Shown here: piece after piece, positions 43,880-53,438 of the stretch
Layout: every line of letters begins with the position of its first letter
How positions within the stretch are numbered: the first letter of the stretch is position 1
NCBI GenBank assembly: GCA_031265825.1
Contig: JAISCD010000081.1
Coordinates: 18,574 to 82,573 of the forward strand
Source of the DNA: Treponema sp.
Lineage (GTDB): Bacteria; Spirochaetota; Spirochaetia; Treponematales; Breznakiellaceae
Reading direction: 5' to 3'
Length of the DNA stretch: 64,000 nt
Position numbers and translations under genes: made by a program
Notes under the pieces: generated by a model
What the model was told of the DNA's origin: nothing
The model's input: only the letters and a program-made list of their open reading frames with translations
Databases searched by the model: none

Positions 43880-44968
43880 ATGATAACAATTCTCGCTTAT
43901 TACGACCGAATTTCGGTTTTTCACACCATAGCCCCGTTCTTCTTAAAGAAATATCGGCGTTTATTCCACTTTACCCAATCCCTTGACTTTTGCCTGAAGC
44001 ACGACAAGAATAAAACGCTCTTCATGGAACGCCTCTTCTTGTCCCGCGACCCCCGCGACTTGCGGCAGGACGAACTCGACGCCTTAAGGAAACTACGGGA
44101 CAAATACGAGACTATCGTCTTCTTCAATGGTCAGCCTGAAGCCGGACCAAACAAGCTCGACGTTTTGCCTTTTGTAGACCGTTTCTTTGACAAGTCCGTC
44201 TTCTCAAACCGGGAATATTACCAGAAGCCGCTTTACGGCAAGAATCTTTTCGCGGATTATTACCATAAACAATACGGCGTTATCGACGAAAAAGAATACT
44301 TATTCAAGCCGTCTGTTTCGTCAGAGGATGCAAAGCGCGTCGAACTCTCGTGGAACATAGGTGTGGACGGGTATCCGCGCCGGGATTTCCCCCAGCGGCT
44401 CGGCGCAGTCGTGGCGCGTGCGGGTTTCCCCTACGTGGGGAGGCTCTTCAAGACGCAGGATCTGAAAAAGCCCACAGACTTCTCAGGCGAAGATAGGAAT
44501 ATCGCGGTTCACGCCAGAATAGACCCGGTTACCTGCCCTTCCATCGCCTACCAAAGAGTGCTTTTCTTGCAAAAGATCGCCGAAAAGCAGGCAAAGGAAA
44601 CGTTCTTGACCGGTCTTACCAGCCAAAACCAATACTACCGGGAACTGTCGTCAGCGAAGATCACCCTGTCCCCTTTCGGGTGGGGCGAGGTGTGCCACCG
44701 CGACTTTGAAGCCGTCATCTTCGGTAGCCTCTTGTTAAAGCCAGATATGTCCCATATAAAAACCTATCCAGACGTTTACATTCCTTATGAGACTTATATT
44801 CCTCTTGATTGGGATGGTAGGGACCTTTTTGAAAAGGTTGACTTTTACTTAGCAAACACAGCGGAAAGGCAGCGTATCGCGCAAAACGCCTTCGAGCGAT
44901 ACCAGAAAGAATTGTCAGGTTTGGAAGATAGATTCGGGGAGCTGTTTGAAAACCGGTGTATCATATAG
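43880..44968 (+). CDS. glycosyltransferase-like protein, GT-B/exostosin-like
   Basis: A 362-residue protein whose C-terminal third has the donor-binding pattern of GT-B enzymes: ITLSPFGWGEVCHRDFEAVIFGSLLLKPDM, then TYPDVYIPYETYIPLDWD and a closing helical tail. The N-terminal half lacks clear motifs. It follows a GT8-like gene in the same direction, so the two probably act on the same glycan. The 3' end overlaps the convergent Rrf2 gene by eight bases. The activity is inferred from the pattern and the neighbour. Confidence 0.65.
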   Translation: MITILAYYDRISVFHTIAPFFLKKYRRLFHFTQSLDFCLKHDKNKTLFMERLFLSRDPRDLRQDELDALRKLRDKYETIVFFNGQPEAGPNKLDVLPFVDRFFDKSVFSNREYYQKPLYGKNLFADYYHKQYGVIDEKEYLFKPSVSSEDAKRVELSWNIGVDGYPRRDFPQRLGAVVARAGFPYVGRLFKTQDLKKPTDFSGEDRNIAVHARIDPVTCPSIAYQRVLFLQKIAEKQAKETFLTGLTSQNQYYRELSSAKITLSPFGWGEVCHRDFEAVIFGSLLLKPDMSHIKTYPDVYIPYETYIPLDWDGRDLFEKVDFYLANTAERQRIAQNAFERYQKELSGLEDRFGELFENRCII

Positions 44969-45395
44969 TATATTCTATTCTATCCGCCGCATAATACGCG
45001 TCAACTAGGTCTTTCAGCGAGATAGAATCCACGCAATCAATGATTGCGGCGTAGAGATCGCGCCATGTGTGGCGCGACGTACAGATGTCCCGTACCGGAC
45101 ATATATTTGTATCGACGGCACATTCGGTGGGCTGAAGCGTGCCTTCAACTGCCCGAAGCACATCGCCGACCTTTATCTTGTCGATACTCCGTGTCGGATG
45201 ATAGCCTCCCTGAGGCCCGCGCACCCCTTGAATAATGCCCGCTTTCCGTAGGGGAATGAACAACTGCTCCAAATAACCATCGGACATATTGATACTTTCC
45301 GCAATGGTTCTTGCGCTTGTGAATTCCCCTTCTGGGAACAACGCCATATACAGCAACGCTTCTAACGAATATCGTCCTTTTGTTGAAATTCTCAT
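44961..45395 (-). CDS. Rrf2 family transcriptional regulator (IscR/CymR-like)
   Basis: A 144-residue winged-helix regulator: ISTKGRYSLEALLYMAL, SINMSDGYLEQLFIPLRKAG and GVRGPQGGYHPTR are the family DNA-binding blocks. It has three cysteines in ECAVDTNICPVRDICTS (C-x6-C-x5-C), close to the cluster ligands of IscR, so an Fe-S sensor is possible; CymR proteins that control cysteine synthesis lack them. AGGA precedes the ATG. It is divergent from iorA across a 213-base gap and may control it or itself. Confidence 0.9.
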   Translation of the reverse strand: MRISTKGRYSLEALLYMALFPEGEFTSARTIAESINMSDGYLEQLFIPLRKAGIIQGVRGPQGGYHPTRSIDKIKVGDVLRAVEGTLQPTECAVDTNICPVRDICTSRHTWRDLYAAIIDCVDSISLKDLVDAYYAADRIEYTI

Positions 45396-45573
45396 AATTA
45401 TTCCTGTTAGTGTTCTTAAAAACTATATATACAGCACGATTTTTAATATCTTCTTAATTAAATTATAGGGTATATTGAAAAAAGAAACAAGAGATTCTTT
45501 ATATTTTCTGATTAACGTTCTTTTCTTTGCGCCTTTTGCAAGGAGTTTGAGAAGAAAGGTAATGCCTCCGCCC

Positions 45574-45602
45574 TTGATTTTTTATCGATTTTCTTTTATA
45601 TT
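45574..45602 (+). promoter_or_regulatory. iorA promoter, predicting a leaderless mRNA
   Basis: TTGATT, 17 bases, TATATT; the iorA ATG follows six bases later. No ribosome-binding site exists upstream of the ATG, which agrees with a leaderless transcript. Confidence 0.6.
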
Positions 45603-45608
45603 TCTAAT

Positions 45609-47309
45609 ATGGAGACAATAGAAAGAAAGGCGCTTCTGGGCGACGAGGCTGTGGCGACCGCCGCGCTTCACGCGGGCGTAAGCGCGGCTTATGGATACCC
45701 TGGTACTCCGTCAACCGAGATTCTTGAGTATTTGATTGACGAATATGAAAGGCGTGGTGGACCCCGTGCCGCATGGTGCGCCAATGAGAAAACCGCGGTT
45801 GAAGCGGGCTTGGGCGTGTCTTTCGCCGGCAGGCGCGCTATCGTTACGATGAAACACGTAGGGCTGAATGTCGCGGCAGACCCTTTTATAAACGGCGCTC
45901 TTTTGGGTATAAAAGGCGGACTGGTCATCGCGGTCGCGGACGACCCCGGAATGCACAGTTCGCAAAACGAGCAAGACTCCCGCTTTTACGCGGCTTTTGC
46001 TCTGATTCCTTGCCTTGAACCGCGCTCACAACAGGAAGCTTACGACTTTACACGAGAGGCTTTTGATATATCCGAATGGTTTCATACGCCTGTTTTACTG
46101 CGCCTCACTACGCGGCTTTCCCACGCCCGCGCCGAAATCTCTTTTAAGAAAGTATCAAAAGAAGGAGTTGAAGCTGAAACTAGGGAAGGGATAAGAGCGC
46201 AGAATCCTTTGTCAAAGGTGGAAGACTGTGCTGAATGGATGCTTTTGCCTGCATTTGCACGAAAAAATTACGCAAACCTTATTGCAAAACAGGAAGATAT
46301 TCTCGAATGGTCCAATTCTCATGCCAAAATAATAAAAGGAAACGATGAATCTTTAGCGATCATCACCGCAGGGTTGGGCGGCAACTACTATGATGAAAAC
46401 GTAGCGGATTTTACAGCGATGCGGAACGGCAAAATGCCGAGCCGTTTGCATATTTCTACATATCCCTTACCGGTCAAAGCAATACGCGAATTGTGCGAAA
46501 AAACGGAAAGAGTGCTGGTGATTGAGGAAGGTCAGCCGTTCATCGAGGAGAAATTGCGCGGGATTCTCTCGCAAAAGGTCTCGGTTTTTGGCAAACTCCA
46601 AGGCTTGGGCGATGCGCCTTCCCTACCGCGGACCGGCGAGCTTGACCCGGATAATGTGAGAGCCGCGCTAGGGCTTGCGCCTCGTCCATCAATCTTAGCG
46701 TCGCTCAACACAAATGCGCTACAAGACGCCTTAGAAAAGATACCGACGCGCCCGCCGCAACTCTGCCAAGGCTGTCCGCACGGAGACAGTTACGAAGCTA
46801 TCAAGCGGGCAATAGTGGGTTTGGATTCGGTCGCAATTACGTCTGACATCGGGTGTTACTCGCTGGGCGTGGGTCCGCCGTATTTGATGCCAGAAACTAT
46901 CGTGTGTATGGGCGCATCCGTGGGCATGGCGCGGGGCGCGGCTGACGCAGGGTTGAAATATGTAGTCGCGGTTATCGGGGACTCGACTTTCCTCCATTCA
47001 GGAATGACTGGCTTGCTTGACGCAGTTGCTGCGAATACCCCGATGACGCTCATAATCCTGGATAACTCAATTGTGGCTATGACAGGTTGTCAGGAGACCA
47101 TCGTTCCTTCTGAAAAGTTTCAAGCTCTGCTTTTAGGCTTGGGTGTTCCGCCAGAACACTTGCTCGAACTAGAGGCGAAACACCAGCTCTTGGATGAAAA
47201 CGTTGCAAAATTGCACGTTGAGATTGAATATCAAGGGCTTTCTGTGGTTATTTTCAAACGTCCATGTCTGGAGGCGTTGCGAAAATGGAAGCGGAACGGT
47301 GGGAAGTAA
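45609..47309 (+). CDS. iorA: indolepyruvate:ferredoxin oxidoreductase alpha subunit, lacking ferredoxin domain
   Basis: A 566-residue TPP enzyme of the IorA family, oxidising aryl-pyruvates to aryl-acetyl-CoA with ferredoxin. The N-terminal pyrimidine domain opens LLGDEAVATAALHAGVSAAYGYPGTPSTE, LCQGCPHGDSY starts the C-terminal TPP-binding domain, and GDSTFLHSGMTGLLD with ILDN is the cofactor motif. Usual IorA proteins end in a two-cluster 4Fe-4S ferredoxin domain; this one stops at IFKRPCLEALRKWKRNGGK without it. No iorB lies beside it. Electrons must leave by another protein, or the enzyme is altered. The acyl-CoA synthetase at 33.4 kb could work downstream. Confidence 0.85.
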   Translation: METIERKALLGDEAVATAALHAGVSAAYGYPGTPSTEILEYLIDEYERRGGPRAAWCANEKTAVEAGLGVSFAGRRAIVTMKHVGLNVAADPFINGALLGIKGGLVIAVADDPGMHSSQNEQDSRFYAAFALIPCLEPRSQQEAYDFTREAFDISEWFHTPVLLRLTTRLSHARAEISFKKVSKEGVEAETREGIRAQNPLSKVEDCAEWMLLPAFARKNYANLIAKQEDILEWSNSHAKIIKGNDESLAIITAGLGGNYYDENVADFTAMRNGKMPSRLHISTYPLPVKAIRELCEKTERVLVIEEGQPFIEEKLRGILSQKVSVFGKLQGLGDAPSLPRTGELDPDNVRAALGLAPRPSILASLNTNALQDALEKIPTRPPQLCQGCPHGDSYEAIKRAIVGLDSVAITSDIGCYSLGVGPPYLMPETIVCMGASVGMARGAADAGLKYVVAVIGDSTFLHSGMTGLLDAVAANTPMTLIILDNSIVAMTGCQETIVPSEKFQALLLGLGVPPEHLLELEAKHQLLDENVAKLHVEIEYQGLSVVIFKRPCLEALRKWKRNGGK

Positions 47310-47397
47310 ATAAATACAGGTAAGTGGTTTTTTGTTAGCAAACTAAGTTTCACCATGTTCGATAACAATAACTCCATTTCCTAAATAAGGAGAAGCA

Positions 47398-48468
47398 ATG
47401 AACGCGAGATTAGAATCTTTATTGGAACGGCGCGAAAAACTCGCATCCCTGATTCAGGATACTGAATTGATCAAAAATCAAAATAAATATCGCGATGTAA
47501 TGAGAGAATTTTCACAGTTAGATGAAATCTATATAACAAATAATGAGCTAGTGGAGCTTTCTGCCCAGCTTTCGGATGCGAAGGTGCTCTTGCAAGGTGA
47601 AAGAGACCCGGAAATACGCGAGCTTGCTAAGGAAGAAATGCGTGAGTTAGAGAATCGACTCCACGAAACGCAGGAACGGCTCAGATTCCTCCTGATTCCA
47701 CGAGATCCGTTGGATGAAAAAAACATCATTATGGAAATCCGCGCCGGTACTGGTGGAGACGAAGCGGCCCTCTTCGCTGCTGACCTCTTCCGTATGTATT
47801 CGCGCTTCGCGGAAACAAAAGGTTGGAAGTTCGAGGTTATGAGTTCCAACGAAACGGAACTCGGCGGTTTAAAGGAAATCGTCTTTTCGGTAAATGGCAA
47901 TAATGTCTACGAAAACTTGCGCTACGAGTCAGGCGTGCATCGTGTTCAACGGGTGCCAGAGACAGAGAATTCTGGGCGTATCCACACGTCAGCGGTTACT
48001 GTGGCCGTTCTACCGGAGGCGGACGAGACGGAAATCAATATAAAACCGGAAGACCTCCGCATTGATGTAATGCGAGCGGGCGGTCCGGGCGGACAATGCG
48101 TCAATACAACCGACTCGGCGGTGCGTATCATCCATCTACCCACAGGTATTACGGTACATTGTCAGGATGAGAAGAGTCAACTCAAAAATAAAGCGAAGGC
48201 GATGCGTATCTTGCGCGCTCGTATATACGAAGCCGAGGCTAAAAAGGCGGCCGCTGATCGCGCTTCCACCCGTAGGAGTCAGGTTGGAAGCGGTGACCGT
48301 TCGGAGCGTATCCGTACCTACAACTTTCCCCAGAACCGTATCACCGACCACCGCATCAACCTGACTCTCTACAAGCTCGACATGATGATGCAGGGTGAGG
48401 TAATGGAACTGTTCGACGCGCTGAAGATGTCGGCACGGGAAGAAATGCTCCGTGCTACCGCAAGCTGA
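47398..48468 (+). CDS. prfA: peptide chain release factor 1
   Basis: A 356-residue RF1. The GGQ motif GGPGGQCVN enters the peptidyl-transferase centre, and the stop-codon reading P-x-T motif is PET in [18 protein letters not shown], which marks RF1 (UAA/UAG) rather than RF2. AAGGAG precedes the ATG. Its 3' end overlaps the open frame of scpB, and the two are in one operon. The glutamine is the substrate of PrmC at 40.9 kb. Confidence 0.97.
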   Translation: MNARLESLLERREKLASLIQDTELIKNQNKYRDVMREFSQLDEIYITNNELVELSAQLSDAKVLLQGERDPEIRELAKEEMRELENRLHETQERLRFLLIPRDPLDEKNIIMEIRAGTGGDEAALFAADLFRMYSRFAETKGWKFEVMSSNETELGGLKEIVFSVNGNNVYENLRYESGVHRVQRVPETENSGRIHTSAVTVAVLPEADETEINIKPEDLRIDVMRAGGPGGQCVNTTDSAVRIIHLPTGITVHCQDEKSQLKNKAKAMRILRARIYEAEAKKAAADRASTRRSQVGSGDRSERIRTYNFPQNRITDHRINLTLYKLDMMMQGEVMELFDALKMSAREEMLRATAS

Positions 48469-48499
48469 CCGTAGACAAAACGTCTACCATTTTACTATT

Positions 48500-49051
48500 A
48501 TGCTTCCAATGAATGAAGTGGCGCTTATTGAGGCTATTCTTTATCTTGAAAACGAGCCTCTCGAAGAGGCAAGCCTTGCCCGTATCTCCGGGTTGTCTAA
48601 AGATGTGGTAATAAAAGCTCTTGAAGAACTCGCCGATCGTTATGCAAGAGAAGGTTTCGGGATGGAGTTGTCACACTTAAGTGGCGGGGTCATGCTTTCC
48701 CCTAAAAAAGAGTACTGGAATATCTTGAAAGATCGCTATGGTAGAAAGAACGAAGCCCATCTCTCACGCGCCGCGATGGAAACGCTTTCCATCATAGCCT
48801 ATTCTCAACCCATTACGAGGAGCGAAATCGAAGCTATACGTGGTGTCTCTGCGGACTCTATGATTCGACTTCTTATTGAAAAAGAATTTATCCACGAAGT
48901 GGGGAGAAAAAATGTTCCAGGCAAGCCTGTCCAATTTGGTACTACAAAAGAATTTCTGAAACAGTTCCGCCTGTCGAGTATATCGGCTCTCCCAAGACTG
49001 AACGAATCGGAAGTGGACCGTTTCGACGGTTTTGAAAACATAAGGCGATAA
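48500..49051 (+). CDS. scpB: segregation and condensation protein B
   Basis: A 183-residue winged-helix protein of the ScpAB-SMC condensin complex, which compacts and separates chromosomes. Family blocks are IEAILYLENEPLEEASLARI, AALETLSIIAYSQPITRSEIE (here AMETLSIIAYSQPITRSEIE) and IRGVSADSMIRLLIEKEFI. The start is ATG 48500 or 48509; neither has a strong ribosome-binding site, so reinitiation after prfA is likely (31 bases downstream of its stop). scpA is not in the window. Confidence 0.93.
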   Translation: MLPMNEVALIEAILYLENEPLEEASLARISGLSKDVVIKALEELADRYAREGFGMELSHLSGGVMLSPKKEYWNILKDRYGRKNEAHLSRAAMETLSIIAYSQPITRSEIEAIRGVSADSMIRLLIEKEFIHEVGRKNVPGKPVQFGTTKEFLKQFRLSSISALPRLNESEVDRFDGFENIRR

Positions 49052-49096
49052 GCGAAAAGTATCATGATACAACACACTAATCGCGGTTCGACGATC

Positions 49097-49189
49097 ATAG
49101 GGCATGGGAAGTAAGTCTGTGTTAAATAACCAGAGTTTGCTAATTTCAAGAAATATTTTGAAACAATAGACTCAATTCCCATGCCCTAT
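49097..49189. ncRNA. long inverted repeat, structured element or terminator
   Basis: Perfect 14-bp arms ATAGGGCATGGGAA (49097-49110) and TTCCCATGCCCTAT (49176-49189) enclose 65 AT-rich bases that contain further pairing (AGTCT/AGACT). It lies between convergent scpB and cysK. It could be a structured small RNA, a bidirectional terminator or a small nonautonomous element. No T-run follows the arms. Confidence 0.4.
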
Positions 49190-49241
49190 CTATAAGACCT
49201 CTTATACGTCTAGTATATTTTTCAAAGTGCCATTGGAAGTG

Positions 49242-50162
49242 TTATTCTTCAAACAACCACGTTGAAAGGTAGCGTTCACCTGAGTCTGGAAGAACAGCGA
49301 CGATAAATTTTCCCCTGTTTTCAGGGCGGAGCGCAATACTGAGAGCCGCTTCCAGAGCCGCCCCTGATGAGATACCTACGAGGATGCCTTCTTTTCTGGC
49401 GAGTTCGCGAGCGACTGCGCCAGCTTTTTCGTGGTCTGATTTGTAGATTTCATCCACAATTTGTGGATCGTAGACTTGAGGCACAAAGCCTGCGCCTATA
49501 CCCTGAATCTTGTGAGGACTCGGCTGACCACCAGAAAGTACTGGAGATGCAATCGGTTCTACTACTACGATTCTGATAGACGGCTTCTTGGACTTGAGAA
49601 ACCTGCCCGCGCCTGTGATAGTACCGCCCGTACCGACTCCGCCGACAAGAATGTCAACTTTGCCTGCACTATCATCCCATATTTCAGGACCAGTTGTTTT
49701 TTCGTGAATCGCTGGATTTGCCGGGTTGTTGAACTGCTGAGGAATGAAAGAATTCGGAATTTTTGCCGCAAGCTCTTCAGCTTTTGCTATCGCACCTTTC
49801 ATACCTTTGGCACCTTCGGTAAGTTCCAGTTCTGCACCGAATGCCTTGAGCAATTTTCGTCGCTCGATGCTCATACTGTCTGGCATGGTCAAGATGACGC
49901 GGTAGCCTTTCACCGCACCTACATAAGCCAAACCTATGCCTGTGTTGCCACTCGTTGGTTCGATGATAGTCGAACCGGGTTTAAGCCTGCCATCTTCTTC
50001 CGCCGATGAGATGAGCGCCATTGCGATACGGTCCTTCACACTGGAAAGTGGATTGAAATATTCCAACTTAGCATATACCGTCGCCTCGCTCTTGTTTAAT
50101 TTGTTGATTTTGACCAAAGGGGTCTTCCCTATAAGGTCTGTGATTTTTTCTACTCGCGCCAT
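49242..50162 (-). CDS. cysK: cysteine synthase A, copy 2
   Basis: A 306-residue O-acetylserine sulfhydrylase with PLP lysine in [10 protein letters not shown], substrate loop [11 protein letters not shown], phosphate loop [12 protein letters not shown] and end [15 protein letters not shown]. By eye it shares roughly 60% identity with copy 1 at 21.4 kb, so this is an old paralogue rather than a recent duplicate. It is monocistronic. It would be the housekeeping copy, while copy 1 belongs with the sulfur importer; this division of labour is inference. Confidence 0.95.
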   Translation of the reverse strand: MARVEKITDLIGKTPLVKINKLNKSEATVYAKLEYFNPLSSVKDRIAMALISSAEEDGRLKPGSTIIEPTSGNTGIGLAYVGAVKGYRVILTMPDSMSIERRKLLKAFGAELELTEGAKGMKGAIAKAEELAAKIPNSFIPQQFNNPANPAIHEKTTGPEIWDDSAGKVDILVGGVGTGGTITGAGRFLKSKKPSIRIVVVEPIASPVLSGGQPSPHKIQGIGAGFVPQVYDPQIVDEIYKSDHEKAGAVARELARKEGILVGISSGAALEAALSIALRPENRGKFIVAVLPDSGERYLSTWLFEE

Positions 50163-50767
50163 AATGGACTCCTTTATCCTAGTAACTTTATAGATATTAT
50201 AAATAAGAAAATTAAAAATGTCAAGTATAAATTCAAAAAATTTCTACATAAAAATAAATTACGGTAATGAGTATTAGGGCAACTGCAATAACATCTGACA
50301 TTCTGATAGCTGACACCTTCAAATCCGACATCCTACATGATTTTACCTGGGACACAGAAAATCATCGTAACCATCAAAAACGGATATAATTTGAGGTCTT
50401 ATAAGCATATCAGATACACTCCCACCCCCATCGTTTAATAGCGATTGAGTCGAAATTCGGTGTAACCATACACGTCGTGTGTTCAAACAAGCCTATGTTT
50501 GTTACCAGATTATATCTCATTACTTGCGATGGGTGCGTGTAGGTTTATGAGTCTGGTATATCGCCGTCTTTCACATTTTCGACGATCGACATAAGCGGTG
50601 CTTCAGTCTGACTATTCGATTTCAACATGCTACCAATATCTCGATGTATTTACGAATTATGTGTTCCGATGACAAGATATTCTGGAAGCGGTATAATTTG
50701 ACACAGTAATCGTTATAGGCAACTCTTCCGTTGCTTCCGACGTTAAACTTGGCGAGGTAAGTTTAAA
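50163..50767. other. 600-base intergenic region without a clear gene
   Basis: No frame of convincing length. On the minus strand there is a 22-codon hydrophobic peptide frame (50233-50301, opening MSDVIAVALILITVIYFY) and a few other tiny frames, none with a good ribosome-binding site. Composition looks like decayed coding DNA. No repeats of the two families seen elsewhere occur here. Confidence 0.4.
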
Positions 50768-51259
50768 TTATGTGCGTGAATAATGGTCGCGTACCAATGT
50801 TCGCCACGCGGGACGGTTATCCACATTTTCTGTGTCTTCCCACTCGAACACCTTTTTGATGCTGAAAAACGATTTTTCACGACGAAGATAAGAACGCTCG
50901 TTAAAATGGACAACCCCGAAACGTCCACCTCCGATGTAAGCTATGACATCGCCTTTTTCAAGTTTTTCCCTTTCTGCGATTTTTGAGATAATACATTCCA
51001 AATGAGCAGGGACTCCGTCTGCTTTATCAGCAACCGCAGACGCGAGTTCCCTGATGAGCTTCCCACAATACGGACAATTTAGCGATGGATACGACTCTGT
51101 CGACATTTGCGGAGGAGACCATTTAGGTCTGTCGTAAAAAGCGACACGTTTAGCAAAAGGATCGAGATTCTTCCGATTTTGCTGGTTGCCAGACTTCTTT
51201 TCCCAATTTTTCTTTTGTTCTTTATGCTCATGTCCCGGGTAACGCTTATTTCTCGCCAT
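50768..51259 (-). CDS. conserved zinc-ribbon-type protein
   Basis: A 163-residue basic protein. The first 45 residues are rich in Lys, Asn and Gln and probably disordered. Near residue 62 comes NCPYCGKLIRE, followed by HLECIISKIAEREKL, which together give a C-x2-C ... H-x2-C zinc site. The rest is a small beta domain (GDVIAYIGGGRFGVVHF). I think similar proteins occur in treponemes, but no function is known to me. It lies at the end of the rpsP-trmD operon, 34 bases after yraN, so a link with translation or RNA is plausible. Confidence 0.7.
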   Translation of the reverse strand: MARNKRYPGHEHKEQKKNWEKKSGNQQNRKNLDPFAKRVAFYDRPKWSPPQMSTESYPSLNCPYCGKLIRELASAVADKADGVPAHLECIISKIAEREKLEKGDVIAYIGGGRFGVVHFNERSYLRREKSFFSIKKVFEWEDTENVDNRPAWRTLVRDHYSRT

Positions 51260-51293
51260 TTTCACCTACGTTTTTTGATTTTGATACTCGTCG

Positions 51294-51665
51294 TTATGCG
51301 GTAAAAGCATCTTGTATATGAGTGAAAGTCTTGCCTTTGATGAATATCACATCGAAACGTATCGCCGACCCATCAAATTCAGGATGTGCCGAGAGAAACA
51401 TTTCAGCTGTTTTAATGATACGAGTCTGTTTTCTTTTATCAATGCTATATTGTATGGAGTCTATATCAAATGTCGTCCATGTTTTTACTTCGACAAATAC
51501 AATAATATCTTTTTTTTGGGCAATAATATCCACTTCCCCGTATTGCGAACGGATATTCCGCTCAAGAACGATAAAGCCATGTCCTTCCAAAAAAGCTACG
51601 GCCTGCGCCTCGCCTTCCTGCCCTTTCTCAATCGCTTTTTTAATATCCCACACGGTTCGGTTCAA
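51294..51665 (-). CDS. yraN: YraN family (UPF0102) nuclease-fold protein
   Basis: A 123-residue protein with the restriction-endonuclease-like core [21 protein letters not shown] (D, then E-x-K), as in archaeal Holliday-junction resolvases; the N-terminal helix has [27 protein letters not shown] pattern. The cellular role is not settled. Its start overlaps the rplS stop by four bases. Position downstream of rplS is common in bacteria. Confidence 0.88.
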   Translation of the reverse strand: MNRTVWDIKKAIEKGQEGEAQAVAFLEGHGFIVLERNIRSQYGEVDIIAQKKDIIVFVEVKTWTTFDIDSIQYSIDKRKQTRIIKTAEMFLSAHPEFDGSAIRFDVIFIKGKTFTHIQDAFTA

Positions 51666-52015
51666 CTCTTCTTCACTATCAATTCTTTAACCTTCGCCGC
51701 CTTGCCAACCTTACTGCGGATATAGTAGAGTTTTGCTCTGCGGACCTTACCCATACGTGTAACTTCAATTTTCATGATACGTGGAGAATAAAGCGGAAAA
51801 ATCCTCTCCACACCCACACCGTAGGAATTCTTCCGTACCGTAAACGTTTTACTAGATTGGGAATTCTTTTTTGCTATCACCAAACCTTCGTAAATCTGTA
51901 CTCGCTCGGTTTTGCCTTCAATAATTTTGAAATGCACCTTCACCGTATCGCCGACATTGAATCGGCTCGGCTCATTCTTCATCTGTTCGGCTTGAATAGC
52001 CTTAATTTCGTTCAT
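51662..52015 (-). CDS. rplS: 50S ribosomal protein L19
   Basis: A 117-residue L19: [54 protein letters not shown] and [21 protein letters not shown] are all family blocks. It sits at the junction between subunits near the A site. AAGGAG precedes the start. Part of the rpsP-trmD operon. Confidence 0.98.
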   Translation of the reverse strand: MNEIKAIQAEQMKNEPSRFNVGDTVKVHFKIIEGKTERVQIYEGLVIAKKNSQSSKTFTVRKNSYGVGVERIFPLYSPRIMKIEVTRMGKVRRAKLYYIRSKVGKAAKVKELIVKKS

Positions 52016-52048
52016 TCTTTACTCCTTTCTTATAGGGACGATAGAATT

Positions 52049-52882
52049 TCAGAAAATATATTCTATCTCGTCGTCCTCCATACTTTCCATAGTGTCTCTT
52101 ATAATTTCTCGCGTTTCCGCATCAAATAAACCTTGTTCCAGACCTGTTTTAATGAGGTCTGGACGAACTGCAAGGGTCTTTTCCACTCGCTTTTGCAATC
52201 GCCAACGCCGTATGTTCTCGTGATGCCCGGACAATAAGACATCAGGTACCGCAAGTTTACCGTAAACTTCAGGTCTTGTCCATTGAGGGTACTCCAGTAG
52301 CCCTCCTGTGAAGCTCTCCTCAGCAAGCGATTCAGGGCTAATCACACGATCAATGAGCCTATAAGTGGCATCAATCACCATGATTGCGGCCGCCTCACCA
52401 GATGAAAGCACATAGTCGCCGACAGAAATCTCCTCGTCGATATAGGCGTCAATTATTCTTTGATCAACCCCTTCGTAACGTCCGCACAAAAGAATGAGTT
52501 CATCCTCTTGCGCCAGCTCTGCGGCAAGATTCTGGTTGAAAAGCTGTCCTGAAGGCGTTAGGTAAATCTTTTTTGGCTTCTTTAAATTGCTTGCTTCGCC
52601 TGTTTTGGCGGATTGTCCGCTTTCGTTTTGCTCTATCTCAGCGAATCGATTTTGCCCGCCAACTGATTCAAACGCCCGTGATAACGGCTCTACAAGCATC
52701 AACATACCGGCGCCGCCTCCATAGGGCGCATCATCGCAGGTTCTATGCTTATCAAAAGCAAAGTTCCTGATATTGACCGATTGGTATTCCACAACACCAC
52801 GCTCTATCGACTTGGCCATGATGGAACTATTCATGAAAGCGTCAACAATTTCCGGGAAAAGTGAAAGAATCGTATATTTCAT
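52049..52882 (-). CDS. trmD: tRNA (guanine-N1-)-methyltransferase
   Basis: A 277-residue SPOUT enzyme that methylates G37 of tRNAs reading CNN codons and so prevents frameshifts. Family blocks: ILSLFPEIVDAFMNSSI, NIRNFAFDKHRTCDDAPYGGGAGM, the knot segment LLCGRYEGVDQR and SVGDYVLSSGEAA. A loop of about 30 residues after the first domain (NRFAEIEQNESGQSAKTGEA) is a lineage-specific insert. Standard place between rimM and rplS. Confidence 0.98.
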   Translation of the reverse strand: MKYTILSLFPEIVDAFMNSSIMAKSIERGVVEYQSVNIRNFAFDKHRTCDDAPYGGGAGMLMLVEPLSRAFESVGGQNRFAEIEQNESGQSAKTGEASNLKKPKKIYLTPSGQLFNQNLAAELAQEDELILLCGRYEGVDQRIIDAYIDEEISVGDYVLSSGEAAAIMVIDATYRLIDRVISPESLAEESFTGGLLEYPQWTRPEVYGKLAVPDVLLSGHHENIRRWRLQKRVEKTLAVRPDLIKTGLEQGLFDAETREIIRDTMESMEDDEIEYIF

Positions 52883-52931
52883 CTGACTTCTAATAGTTGG
52901 GAGTTTGAGAGTCTATTATCAATCTTTCAAA

Positions 52932-53438
52932 CTATTCTAAAATCCACCCTGTGAGTAACTTCACTTTATTGGATGTTGTATTGATTTCCCCAAAAAACTC
53001 ATCTCGAAAAGGAACAAGCCGCTTTTCACCGTTTAGTAACCGAATCTCCACAAGAAAACCGCCTCCACCTTCTACGATGTCAACGATTTTACCAATGATC
53101 CTGTCGTCCAGTTCCACATCTACGCCTTTCAGTTCCTCAATATAGAATTCACCGTCAGCGAGAGGAGCGGCTTGTTCACGTGAAACAATGATTTCCGCAC
53201 CACTGAAGGCACGAACTTCTTCAGGGCTGTTGATTCCACGGAATTTTACGACAATACCTTGAGAAATTGGCGCAGTCTCCTCTATTTCAAGAGAAGACTC
53301 ACCTTTTTCAGTACGTAAAACAGCTTCTTTAAGAATCAATAGATGCTCATACTCACCTGACAAAGAACGTGCCTTTATGAAACCTTTGACTCCAAATGGA
53401 GAACCTAAAATTGCGACTGCGAATTTTTCCTGCTTCAG
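52932..53438 (-). CDS. rimM: ribosome maturation factor RimM, CTG start
   Basis: A protein of 168 residues, the normal RimM length, if translation begins at CTG 53438. The frame then reads KQEKFAVAILGSPFGVKGFI, exactly the N-terminal RimM motif. No ATG, GTG or TTG occurs before codon 26 (TTG at 53363), and starting there would remove that motif. CTG overlaps the khpA stop (CTGA) and GGAG lies at good spacing before it. The C-terminal PRC-barrel (DGEFYIEELKGVDVELDD, FRDEFFGEIN) is complete. RimM helps 16S rRNA processing and binds S19. The noncanonical start would lower or couple its synthesis. Confidence 0.9.
   Translation of the reverse strand: MKQEKFAVAILGSPFGVKGFIKARSLSGEYEHLLILKEAVLRTEKGESSLEIEETAPISQGIVVKFRGINSPEEVRAFSGAEIIVSREQAAPLADGEFYIEELKGVDVELDDRIIGKIVDIVEGGGGFLVEIRLLNGEKRLVPFRDEFFGEINTTSNKVKLLTGWILE

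Noticed and set aside
50233..50301. A 22-residue hydrophobic peptide gene
   Set aside because: Membrane-like sequence, but no ribosome-binding site, no recognised family and a decayed-looking context.
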